Part shown: positions 25,436 to 33,044 of the stretch, piece by piece
Layout: each line of letters starts with the position of its first letter
How positions within the stretch are numbered: position 1 is the stretch's first letter
Assembly: GCA_014382445.1 (NCBI GenBank)
Contig: JACNJS010000052.1
Coordinates: forward strand, 1-42,891
Length of the DNA: 42,891 nucleotides
Reading direction: 5' to 3'
From: Bacteroidota bacterium
Lineage (GTDB): Bacteria > Bacteroidota > Bacteroidia > Bacteroidales > F082
Notes under the pieces: model-generated
Databases searched by the model: none
What the model was told of the DNA's origin: nothing
What the model saw: the letters and a program-made list of their open reading frames with translations, nothing else
Program-made: the position numbers and the translations under genes

Positions 25436-26842
25436 TTATTTATTATCTATAAGAGTTTCGTCATCATATTTGTAAATCCCTTTTCTGGCTAATTTACCGT
25501 TTGGTTTACGGATTTTTTTATACCAGTCAGAAGAAGGCTTTTCTCTCCAAAAAGAATCAAAATAGGCTTCCCTTGTCATTGAATTCCAATGAATGGATCC
25601 TCCACGGTATCTTTTGAAGTGCCAGCTACTTAACATTATTGATAGTATAAAAAGTGTAAGCAGTATTGTTTTTTTTAATCTGGCTGTTTTCCTCACCCAA
25701 GTTAAAAAAGCTGCCAAGCCAATCGAAAAAACACCATAGGAATCTATAAGAGGCCTTAAACCAAAACTGCCTCCATACCACCAACTCCACCATGACGACA
25801 TTATGTACCAGGTAATTATAAAATAAACTAAAACGGGCCAAAAAAACCCTCTTTTGCTTTTATATAGCAAACCAATTCCTGCAAACGCAAAAATCATGAC
25901 TGGTGTATAAATAAAAAATCCTTTACGCCATGAAAACAGGGTGTTAAAAAGTTGCGGATTCAGGAAGAAGAAACTCTGGTCTTCGGGATATGAGTAATAG
26001 AAGAAACTACCTGAAACATATTTCCAGTATATAAGTTGTGGCGACCAAACAACTACAAACATTACTAACATTAATACAATAAGATACCATTTTTCAATAA
26101 AAAATAATATCCTGCTTTTCAACTCTCCCCAACTAATTACCTTCCATAATATCAGCAAAATAACAATCATAATATTTACCGGTCGTATTAATGAAATAAT
26201 ACCAATCAGCAATCCTATGTATATTGTGTATTTTATGGATGGATGGTCAAACCATCTGTCAATTACAAAAAGGAACGTGGATATTAACGCAAAACTGTAA
26301 GCATGCGACATTGCTGGTTCTAAAGTAACGTACCATAACAAATTTGTTGCCAGTATAGTAGTTAAAAGAGTTACAGCTACTATTTGTTTTGAAAAATATT
26401 TAAGCAAGAATTTTTGCAGAAAGACAGCTCCAATCATCAGGTAAAAAATACTGCTTATTACCAGGGCAAGCCTGTACGGCAATGTATAGCCATCCGCCAC
26501 ATAACCCATGAGTTCAGCTACTGAATGTGCAACTATAAAAAAAGGGAAATAAAGCACTGCCATTCCGCAACTCGTCATAAGGATTAAGTTGCCTGTAGGG
26601 CTTTTCGTAAACCAGAATTTGCCCTTAAATTTATCACGATCTTGTTTTATAAATTCAAGAGTAATGTCGTTATAAATAAACGTTGCCGGTAAATAACCAT
26701 AGTAAGATAATATTTCGTTTACTATAATATTTTTGGGGTTCTTCCAATTTGAATAATGCAAATTGATATATACTACAGCAAACAAAATAATTAATAATGC
26801 CAGCAATGAAACGTCAGTATATCTATAGCTTAGTTTCTTCAA
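25436..26842 (-). CDS. Polytopic GT-C-like membrane protein, paralogue without jelly roll
   Basis: 468 residues, clearly related to the 618-residue neighbour through YYGYLPATFIYNDITL, SCGMAVLYFPFFIVAHSVA, FSWRKGFFIYTPVMIFAFAG and SSWWSWWYGGSFGLRPLIDS. It ends about 45 residues after the last helix and has no jelly-roll domain. The start appears to be a TTG at 26842: an in-frame stop lies four codons upstream and the next Met is far inside. A -7 box lies 20 bases upstream. A tandem duplication followed by loss or gain of the C-terminal domain would explain the pair. Substrate unknown. Confidence 0.72.
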   Translation of the reverse strand: MKKLSYRYTDVSLLALLIILFAVVYINLHYSNWKNPKNIIVNEILSYYGYLPATFIYNDITLEFIKQDRDKFKGKFWFTKSPTGNLILMTSCGMAVLYFPFFIVAHSVAELMGYVADGYTLPYRLALVISSIFYLMIGAVFLQKFLLKYFSKQIVAVTLLTTILATNLLWYVTLEPAMSHAYSFALISTFLFVIDRWFDHPSIKYTIYIGLLIGIISLIRPVNIMIVILLILWKVISWGELKSRILFFIEKWYLIVLMLVMFVVVWSPQLIYWKYVSGSFFYYSYPEDQSFFFLNPQLFNTLFSWRKGFFIYTPVMIFAFAGIGLLYKSKRGFFWPVLVYFIITWYIMSSWWSWWYGGSFGLRPLIDSYGVFSIGLAAFLTWVRKTARLKKTILLTLFILSIMLSSWHFKRYRGGSIHWNSMTREAYFDSFWREKPSSDWYKKIRKPNGKLARKGIYKYDDETLIDNK

Positions 26843-26861
26843 GTTAATAAATTAATTGCAA

Positions 26862-26869
26862 CAAAAATA
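26862..26869 (-). promoter_or_regulatory. -7 element of the membrane-protein operon
   Basis: The minus strand reads TATTTTTG, a full TAnnTTTG box, 20 bases before the TTG start at 26842. The -33 box is not evident. Confidence 0.45.
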
Positions 26870-26922
26870 GTAGAATAATTGTTTATAGCTTAAATTCAGT
26901 TCATCTTATAATCCAATATTAC

Positions 26923-26930
26923 TAACTTTG
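26923..26930 (+). promoter_or_regulatory. -7 element of the metallophosphoesterase gene
   Basis: TAACTTTG matches TAnnTTTG fully and lies 30 bases before the ATG at 26960. With the minus-strand box at 26862-26869 it makes a divergent promoter pair. Confidence 0.5.
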
Positions 26931-26959
26931 CCATTGAAACTGTATTAAGTATTTTTTCA

Positions 26960-27826
26960 ATGAAAAAATCTATTATTAGTAAGCTTCTCAGGCTTAATCT
27001 TGCACTATTTTTTGTTTTAATTACTTCTGTTGCTTATCCACAGAATCAGGTAGATTTTCTTTTTGTTGGCCACTGTTATCAAATAGGTTCGGGTGGCACC
27101 AGGGTGGATTATAGGTTAGAACAATTAGATCTGTCAGTTTATGAAGGTGTTTGGCTGGGTGGTGATGTGTGTTCAGAAGCCATGCTAAACTATTCTACTA
27201 TACAATATATTGATAGTTTGGTTGATCTTGGAAATTATGAAACCCACTGGGCACTTGGTAATCATGATGCCAGAAATGGAAATTGGGAATGGTACAATGA
27301 GTTTACAGGAAGAGATACATATTATGCTTATAATAATTATGGTATTACTCGTATCGTGCTTAACACAAATCTGGTTCCAACCAATTGCGAGATGATGAAC
27401 GACCAATTTGAAATGATCTCGTATGTTTGCGATACTATTCAACAATCAAAATATTTGATTTTATTGATGCATCATGGTTTGTGGAGAGATGTGCCGGAAT
27501 TACCTCCTCCTTCATCATATGCTCATAGTGATTTAAGGTTTTGGAATGCCAATTGTGATTCTGTAAACACAAACTTTGTTGATGTAGTTTACCCAAAACT
27601 TGTTGAAGTAAAACAAAGAGGTATTGAGGTGATTTGCATAATGGGGGATATGGGAGCTGGCACAAAAAAATTTCAAATGGACTCTGATGATGGCGTTCAC
27701 TTTTTAGGTTGTGGATTAAATAATAATGACTCCAATGATGTTGTTTTAATATTTCACCACATTACAGCAACCCAACAGCTTGAGTATGATTTTCATAATC
27801 TGGATTCGCTATATAATGCGAGGTAA
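26960..27826 (+). CDS. Secreted divergent metallophosphoesterase
   Basis: 288 residues. An N-terminal signal peptide (about 1-27, ending VAYPQ) predicts export. The calcineurin-like core is recognisable by VWLGGDVCSEAM, THWALGNHDARNGNWEW and LILLMHHGLW. Two standard metal motifs are altered: the first Asp-x-His is replaced by FVGHCY, and the final Gly-His-x-His appears as IMGDMGAG. The family hydrolyses phosphomonoesters or diesters with two metal ions. With these changes the metal site may differ or the activity may be reduced. It lies between the membrane glycosyltransferase operon and a T9SS-exported protein, so a role at the cell surface is plausible but unproven. Confidence 0.75.
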   Translation: MKKSIISKLLRLNLALFFVLITSVAYPQNQVDFLFVGHCYQIGSGGTRVDYRLEQLDLSVYEGVWLGGDVCSEAMLNYSTIQYIDSLVDLGNYETHWALGNHDARNGNWEWYNEFTGRDTYYAYNNYGITRIVLNTNLVPTNCEMMNDQFEMISYVCDTIQQSKYLILLMHHGLWRDVPELPPPSSYAHSDLRFWNANCDSVNTNFVDVVYPKLVEVKQRGIEVICIMGDMGAGTKKFQMDSDDGVHFLGCGLNNNDSNDVVLIFHHITATQQLEYDFHNLDSLYNAR

Positions 27827-27855
27827 TAGTAACTATAAAAATTGCGTATTAAGAT

Positions 27856-29301
27856 TTAATAAATAACAAGCTTACCCGATAATACAGCTCTATTGTTGTT
27901 ATTAGTTAGTTTATATACATACATGCCCGCTAACAATGACGATGCTCTGAACCGTGTGTTTAATACACTTAAATTACATTTTTTTACAACAATTCCTGCT
28001 AAGGTGCATATTTCAAGTGTGTAATCATCCGCATTATTGTTTTCCATTATTAACCTGCCGTTATCATGCATTGGATTTGGGGCAATTACTAATTCGTTGA
28101 TATTAGTGTTGTTGGTATTTGAAATTTGTTCAATTTCTCCATATTTATTAATCTTAACAAACAACATATCCATTTGTCCGGCCCCATAGCTAAGGGTAGT
28201 GCCTATAATTGCACATCCGCTGTCGTTAGTAGCAATTACGTGTTGACCAAAATCAGCGCCTTCTCCACCGATTGTCAAGCTCCATATTTCATGTCCAAGG
28301 TTGTCAGTTTTTATAAGATAAATATCAACTGAATTTTCTTGTCCGAAGCTTTTTGTGCTTCCAAGTAAAAATAGTTCATCATCAAGATTTTTGTCAATGG
28401 AAATTCCGTACTCATAATGTTCGCCTCCATAAGTAGCATGCCACTCTTTTTCACCCATATTATCAACTTTTGTGAGTATCATATCGAAACTTCCTTCGCC
28501 CCAACTTTGGGTTGAACCGAACAAATAATACCCATCATCTGCATGCTCAATCGAATATCCAAAGTCGTGGCCATCTTCACCATAAGTTTTTTTCCAAATT
28601 TCATTACCGTCAGTATCAATCTTTAACAGTAAGATGTCAGCATCATGTCTTTCATAATTTGCATGAACATCGTCAAAGAATCCATTTTTTGTTCCAATAA
28701 TCATTAAGCTACCATCCTCATTCTCAACAATACCCATTGCATAATCATCACGATCATATCCATAGCTGTTTTGCCATATCAAGTTTCCTTGATAATCTGT
28801 TTTTACAATATAAATATCACCACTTTGTTCAAATCCTCTGCTATATCCAAGAAGTACAAAATCTCCATCATAAGTTTCAATAGCACTAAAGCCTCTATCA
28901 TCCATATGAGTTCCAAATTGCTTGTCCCATACTTCATTCCCCTCAGTATCAATTAAACTCATATACATACCTAACCGTTGATTACCACCATCCCAAACAT
29001 CGCCTAGTACAATGAAACCATCGTCTGTTGATATTATTGATCGCACAAAATCCTGATGTAATCCTCCAAATATGTCCGACCATACCGGTTGCCAAAGTGC
29101 ATTTAATTTTATCAAATAAAAATCCTCACTCCCTGCTCCAAAACTACGGGTTGTACCTGCTAATATATAACCTCCATCATTGGTAAGGCACAATGTAATA
29201 CCCTTATCATTACCATTACCCCCAAAAGCTAAACCAGGATTTGTTTGGGAAATTACCGAATTTAGGATTAAAGAGAGTGTTAATGTAAGGGTAATCTTCA
29301 T
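27856..29301 (-). CDS. T9SS-exported seven-repeat beta-propeller protein
   Basis: 481 residues. Signal peptide about 1-18. Seven repeats of roughly 50-60 residues fill about 22-385. Each has the form GG-x3-D-x-G-x-S-I, then a strand like GYILAGTTRSFG, then DFYLIKLN and W. Seven such units predict a single seven-bladed propeller. The C-terminal 80 residues (VIAPNPMHDNGRLIM, LEICTLAGIVVKKCNLS, LLAGMYVYKLTNNNN and a final SGKLVIY) are a type A T9SS sorting domain, so the protein should cross the outer membrane and be anchored or released. No catalytic residues are evident. A binding or structural role is likely. Confidence 0.88.
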   Translation of the reverse strand: MKITLTLTLSLILNSVISQTNPGLAFGGNGNDKGITLCLTNDGGYILAGTTRSFGAGSEDFYLIKLNALWQPVWSDIFGGLHQDFVRSIISTDDGFIVLGDVWDGGNQRLGMYMSLIDTEGNEVWDKQFGTHMDDRGFSAIETYDGDFVLLGYSRGFEQSGDIYIVKTDYQGNLIWQNSYGYDRDDYAMGIVENEDGSLMIIGTKNGFFDDVHANYERHDADILLLKIDTDGNEIWKKTYGEDGHDFGYSIEHADDGYYLFGSTQSWGEGSFDMILTKVDNMGEKEWHATYGGEHYEYGISIDKNLDDELFLLGSTKSFGQENSVDIYLIKTDNLGHEIWSLTIGGEGADFGQHVIATNDSGCAIIGTTLSYGAGQMDMLFVKINKYGEIEQISNTNNTNINELVIAPNPMHDNGRLIMENNNADDYTLEICTLAGIVVKKCNLSVLNTRFRASSLLAGMYVYKLTNNNNRAVLSGKLVIY

Positions 29302-29343
29302 ATATAGTTGTTTGAGTTAAAGTGCCAGTTAAATACAAAATCA

Positions 29344-29360
29344 TATCTTTGCCAAAGATG
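29344..29360. promoter_or_regulatory. Palindromic bidirectional -7 region
   Basis: The perfect palindrome ATCTTTG-C-CAAAGAT (29345-29359) gives TATCTTTG on the plus strand (29344-29351, full -7 box) and CATCTTTG on the minus strand (one mismatch). It sits between the divergent propeller and CotH-like genes, so one palindrome can serve both. Confidence 0.5.
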
Positions 29361-29390
29361 CTAAATTAACAATAATTACTAGTTTTATAA

Positions 29391-32300
29391 GTGATATTTC
29401 ATAAAAAATATTTGCTGTACGGAGCGTTGTTTCTAATGATGTTGGCCGCATGTGTGAGAAAAACTAATTTCCCTGTTAACAAAAAAATTATTTGTGATGC
29501 TGAACTGATTACAAAAAAGGGAGATAAGTTTATAGCTGCCAACGACTCTTCCGTATTTTTGGATGGAGGATGGTTAAGAACTAAACTTGATGCTCACTCG
29601 GGAGTACATTCCGCCCTCACAATCCCAAAAACGAAAGCCTTTGCATTGGAGTATAAAATAATACGCATTGGTCCTGATGCATATTTTAAAGTTAGTGTTT
29701 GGCGTAAGTCGAAAGATGGAAAAGGCACACTTGTTTTTACAGGCGATAATACTGATATAATGTATCTGGCCACTTCCAAACCAGCAGAAATATCTGATAA
29801 CGGCTGGGAAAAGCTTGAACTGGAAGCATATACACCGCCTCATTTTGGGAATGGTTTTGTGAAAATTTATGTTTGGAACAATGGCACAGATACTGTTTAC
29901 TTCGACGATTTAATTATTGAACGCAAAGCTCATAAACAATATCCTTCTTACAATTATGATCTCGGATTGAATATTGTGCTTGATACTTCTGAATATCTCA
30001 GAATACAGGATAAAAGAAAGGAGGCCTTTAAAAACGGCATACTCCAAACTTCTGATAACGACTGGGTTAAAGGCATCGTGGTTGAAAGTGATTACGCAAT
30101 GAAAGCCAAATTAAGACTTAAAGGCGACTGGTTGGATCACCTTTGGGGTGATAAATGGTCGTACAGGGTTAAAATGCGTAAGGGCAACACTTTTAAACGC
30201 ATGAGGACTTTTTCGTTGCAAACACCTTCTTCAAGAAGCTTCCTTTTAGAATGGCTAACTCACAAATTATATCATGAAAATGACATACTTACAACACGTT
30301 ATGGGTTTGTTCCACTTATGTTTAATAATCAGCCGAGAGGTATTTATGTGTGGGAAGAGCATTTCGTAAAGCAACTTCCCGAATGGAATAATCGTCGTGA
30401 AGGCCCGATAATTAAATTTTCGGAAGAGCCTTTTTGGCAGATTCAAAGAATGAGTATCAACAAAAAAAATTGGCCGGAATTTCCATTTTATCAGGCATCA
30501 ACTATCATCCCATTTGGGCAATCAAGGACTGTTCGCGATACGGTTTTGTTTAATCAGTTTTTAAACGCTCAAAAGCTGATGTCTCAATATAAAAATCAGC
30601 AAAAAACACCTGCTGAAATATTCGATATTGAAAAACTTGCAGTTTATTATGCAATGCTTGAACTTACACATGCCAGGCATGGTATGGTTTGGCATAATCA
30701 GCGAATGTATTATAATCCGGTTATATGTAAACTTGAGCCCATCGCCTTCGATGGTTATACCGATCATGATGATCCCGATCTTTCGATTAACGATAATATG
30801 GTTTACAGGACTTTAACTCAAAAGGATCCTGTAATACTTCAGGATCGTCTTATTTTCAGTTTATTTACCGATACGGTTTTTCTTAACAGCTATTTGCATT
30901 ATCTTGAAAAATATAGCCACGCTGATTTCATAACCAACTTTATGAGCTCAATAAAATCAGAAGGCTTATATAATGATTCGCTGCTGAGGTTAGAGTTTCC
31001 CGATTATCATTACAATGATAGTTTATTAGTTGTTAGTGCCAGGGTAATTCGTGATTATTTGCCTGAATTGAAAAAAATTATATACGACAGTTTAATTAAT
31101 AACGAATTTGTTTTTAATTTAAAACAGGAGGTATACAGCGATACAAGCGTGTATGAGAATACTCCTGAATTTTTTGTTAATGTTTATGCAGAGGAAACAT
31201 GTGGCGATACCTTTCGATTGAGCATTTATAATTATTTCCCGCGCGATTTAATATTTCTTGGAACCGGTATTCGCAATAAGTTAATTACAGATTTTTTTAT
31301 TGATGAACCAACGTTGCCTGCTTACATTAGCGGTATGAATGTACAAAAGCTGGATGTAGTTGTAGATACATCGGCTAACTACCTGATTTATATGATTGAT
31401 GGGAAAACGGATATTTATTCGGTTCCGGTTTTACCATGGCCATATCCGGCAGGTATTACGTCACAGCAGGAATTATGGGATATGGTTGATATGAACAACG
31501 AACTTTTCGAAAGGATTTCAGGAAATAATATTTATATTAAATCAGGGAAAACCGTTATTAATAATCCTGCTATAATTCCGGATGGTTACAAAGTGCATTT
31601 TACTAAGGGTACAATTATCGACCTTATTGATAGTGCAATGATAATCTCCTACTCACCAGTGTTTATGAAGGGTACGACTGAATCACCCGTCGTTATTACG
31701 TCTTCCGATTTTACAGGAAATGGGTTTACAGTATTACAGGCCGAAGGGGAATCGAAAGTTGATAATGTAATATTTGAGAATTTAAGTACTCTTGACTACA
31801 AGAACTGGACATTAACAGGTGCTCTTACTTTTTACGAATCAGATGTAACTATAACAAACACCAAGTTTTATCGTAATCAGTGTGAAGACGCGCTAAATAT
31901 AATCCGATCAGATTTCACACTGAGTAATTCGTCATTTGATTACATTTATGGAGATGCCTTTGATGGCGATTTTTGCACAGGTGAAGTATTATCTACATCT
32001 TTCACTAACATTAATAACGATGCAATGGACTTTTCGGGAAGTCAAATCACAATAAAGGACTCGAAAGTTATTGGCGCAAAGGATAAGGGCATTAGCGGTG
32101 GTGAAGATTCAAAGGTTACCGTTATTAATACTTCTATACAGAAGTCTAATATTGGTCTGGCTTCCAAAGATCTGTCTGTTGTTGATGTTATTGATTCAAA
32201 AGTTGAGAATTGTAACTATGGTATTGTGCTACTTATAAAAAAGCCCGAGTTCGGCCCTTCAATTATGACACTGCAAAATACTCCCTTATTGAATTCAAAG

Positions 32301-32393
32301 GTTGAAATGCTTATTGAAGAAAATTCGAGTGTAGTTGTTGATGGTCGGATAATAATGGGAAAAGAGAAGAATCTCAGTGAGATTTTTTATTAA
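29391..32393 (+). CDS. Lipoprotein: jelly roll, CotH-kinase-like domain and beta-helix
   Basis: 1000 residues, starting at a GTG. The lipobox LAAC (Cys about 21) makes it a lipoprotein. Residues about 35-180 are a jelly-roll-like domain ending VKIYVWNNGTDTVYFDDLII, similar to the C-termini of two nearby membrane proteins. Residues about 190-470 resemble the CotH kinase family: MRTFSLQTPSSRSFLLEWL, TRYGFVPLMFNNQPRGIYVW, EHFVKQ and HNQRMYYNPVICKLEPIAFD with Asp454. CotH proteins phosphorylate other proteins. Here the catalytic Asp that normally precedes the HN motif seems to be Arg429. A middle region (470-720) is unassigned. Residues about 725-975 form a right-handed beta-helix (ITNTKFYRNQ, LSNSSFDYIYGDAFDG, IKDSKVIGAKDKGISGG). 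It may bind or modify surface glycans or proteins. Confidence 0.8.
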   Translation: MIFHKKYLLYGALFLMMLAACVRKTNFPVNKKIICDAELITKKGDKFIAANDSSVFLDGGWLRTKLDAHSGVHSALTIPKTKAFALEYKIIRIGPDAYFKVSVWRKSKDGKGTLVFTGDNTDIMYLATSKPAEISDNGWEKLELEAYTPPHFGNGFVKIYVWNNGTDTVYFDDLIIERKAHKQYPSYNYDLGLNIVLDTSEYLRIQDKRKEAFKNGILQTSDNDWVKGIVVESDYAMKAKLRLKGDWLDHLWGDKWSYRVKMRKGNTFKRMRTFSLQTPSSRSFLLEWLTHKLYHENDILTTRYGFVPLMFNNQPRGIYVWEEHFVKQLPEWNNRREGPIIKFSEEPFWQIQRMSINKKNWPEFPFYQASTIIPFGQSRTVRDTVLFNQFLNAQKLMSQYKNQQKTPAEIFDIEKLAVYYAMLELTHARHGMVWHNQRMYYNPVICKLEPIAFDGYTDHDDPDLSINDNMVYRTLTQKDPVILQDRLIFSLFTDTVFLNSYLHYLEKYSHADFITNFMSSIKSEGLYNDSLLRLEFPDYHYNDSLLVVSARVIRDYLPELKKIIYDSLINNEFVFNLKQEVYSDTSVYENTPEFFVNVYAEETCGDTFRLSIYNYFPRDLIFLGTGIRNKLITDFFIDEPTLPAYISGMNVQKLDVVVDTSANYLIYMIDGKTDIYSVPVLPWPYPAGITSQQELWDMVDMNNELFERISGNNIYIKSGKTVINNPAIIPDGYKVHFTKGTIIDLIDSAMIISYSPVFMKGTTESPVVITSSDFTGNGFTVLQAEGESKVDNVIFENLSTLDYKNWTLTGALTFYESDVTITNTKFYRNQCEDALNIIRSDFTLSNSSFDYIYGDAFDGDFCTGEVLSTSFTNINNDAMDFSGSQITIKDSKVIGAKDKGISGGEDSKVTVINTSIQKSNIGLASKDLSVVDVIDSKVENCNYGIVLLIKKPEFGPSIMTLQNTPLLNSKVEMLIEENSSVVVDGRIIMGKEKNLSEIFY

Positions 32394-32471
32394 GAATCAG
32401 GATGAACAGCTAGAATGAAATATGATAAATTTGTATGATTATTTTTTTGTGGTTGTCGATTTTTATTAAAA

Positions 32472-32708
32472 ACCGGTAGTAACTAATCAGTGTCAAAAAA
32501 AGCAATAGTTCTTTCAATTTTATTTTACAATAACACATTATATTTTCACCTTAGTGACCCTTTGTGTGGTACTTAGTGTTCCTTAGTGGTAAAAAAAATA
32601 ACCACAAAGGAGCACAAAGGATTTCACAAAGGTAATCCAAAGGAAAAATTGTTTATAGTAGCTCTATTGTTACTAAGATTGTCCTTACACTGATTAGTTA
32701 CAACCGGT
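32472..32708. mobile_element. MITE-like 237-base inverted-repeat element
   Basis: The 22-base ends 32472-32493 and 32687-32708 are inverted copies with one mismatch; each begins ACCGGT and continues TAACTAATCAGTGT inward. In the middle, 32573-32590 and 32601-32618 form an 18-base stem with three mismatches, made of CCTTAGTG- and CACAAAGG-type units. It is non-coding and has no clear target duplication. Size and structure suit a miniature inverted-repeat element, but no parent transposase is in view. Confidence 0.6.
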
Positions 32709-32777
32709 CAAAATAATAATATACAGTATGCTAAGTTAAACCTAACTTGCTTAAATCAAAAGTTACTAATTAAAGAT

Positions 32778-32785
32778 TATTTTTG
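32778..32785 (+). promoter_or_regulatory. -7 element of the ACP-KAS III-SDR operon
   Basis: TATTTTTG matches TAnnTTTG fully, 17 bases before the ACP ATG at 32802. The -33 box is not clear. Confidence 0.45.
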
Positions 32786-32801
32786 CGAAAAATATTTTAC
32801 T

Positions 32802-33044
32802 ATGAACATAACAGATTTTACACGAAAGATTGAAGAAGAGTTTGAAGACCTGCAAAAAAATAGTTTATCATCGGAGGATGTGCTTAGAGATAAATTTACT
32901 TGGGATTCAATAAATGCATTAATTTTTTTAGCTCACGTAAATGTTGAATATGATGTTGAAATTACTGCCGATGAGTTGATAAAATCAGTAACTGTTCAGG
33001 ATTTATATAATTTGGTTTATTCAAAGGTTCAAATAAAGGGATAA
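32802..33044 (+). CDS. Acyl carrier protein, dedicated type
   Basis: 80 residues, acidic and helical. FTWDSINALIFLAHVNVEYDVEIT contains the phosphopantetheine attachment Ser36 (Asp-Ser with a following hydrophobic residue) and the start of helix II, and ITADELIKSVTVQDLYNLV closes the fold. It differs from a housekeeping AcpP (Trp-Asp-Ser-Ile in place of Asp-Ser-Leu-Asp), so it probably serves a special pathway. The next gene starts directly after its stop codon. It would carry the acyl chain that the adjoining synthase and reductase build. Confidence 0.88.
   Translation: MNITDFTRKIEEEFEDLQKNSLSSEDVLRDKFTWDSINALIFLAHVNVEYDVEITADELIKSVTVQDLYNLVYSKVQIKG

Larger units (their letters stand above)
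32394..32801. other. 408-base gap: MITE-like element plus operon promoter
   Basis: No gene is visible. The gap is filled mainly by the 237-base inverted-repeat element at 32472-32708. To its right come a short palindrome AAGTTA-AACC-TAACTT (32733-32748) and a -7 box for the ACP gene. Confidence 0.7.
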
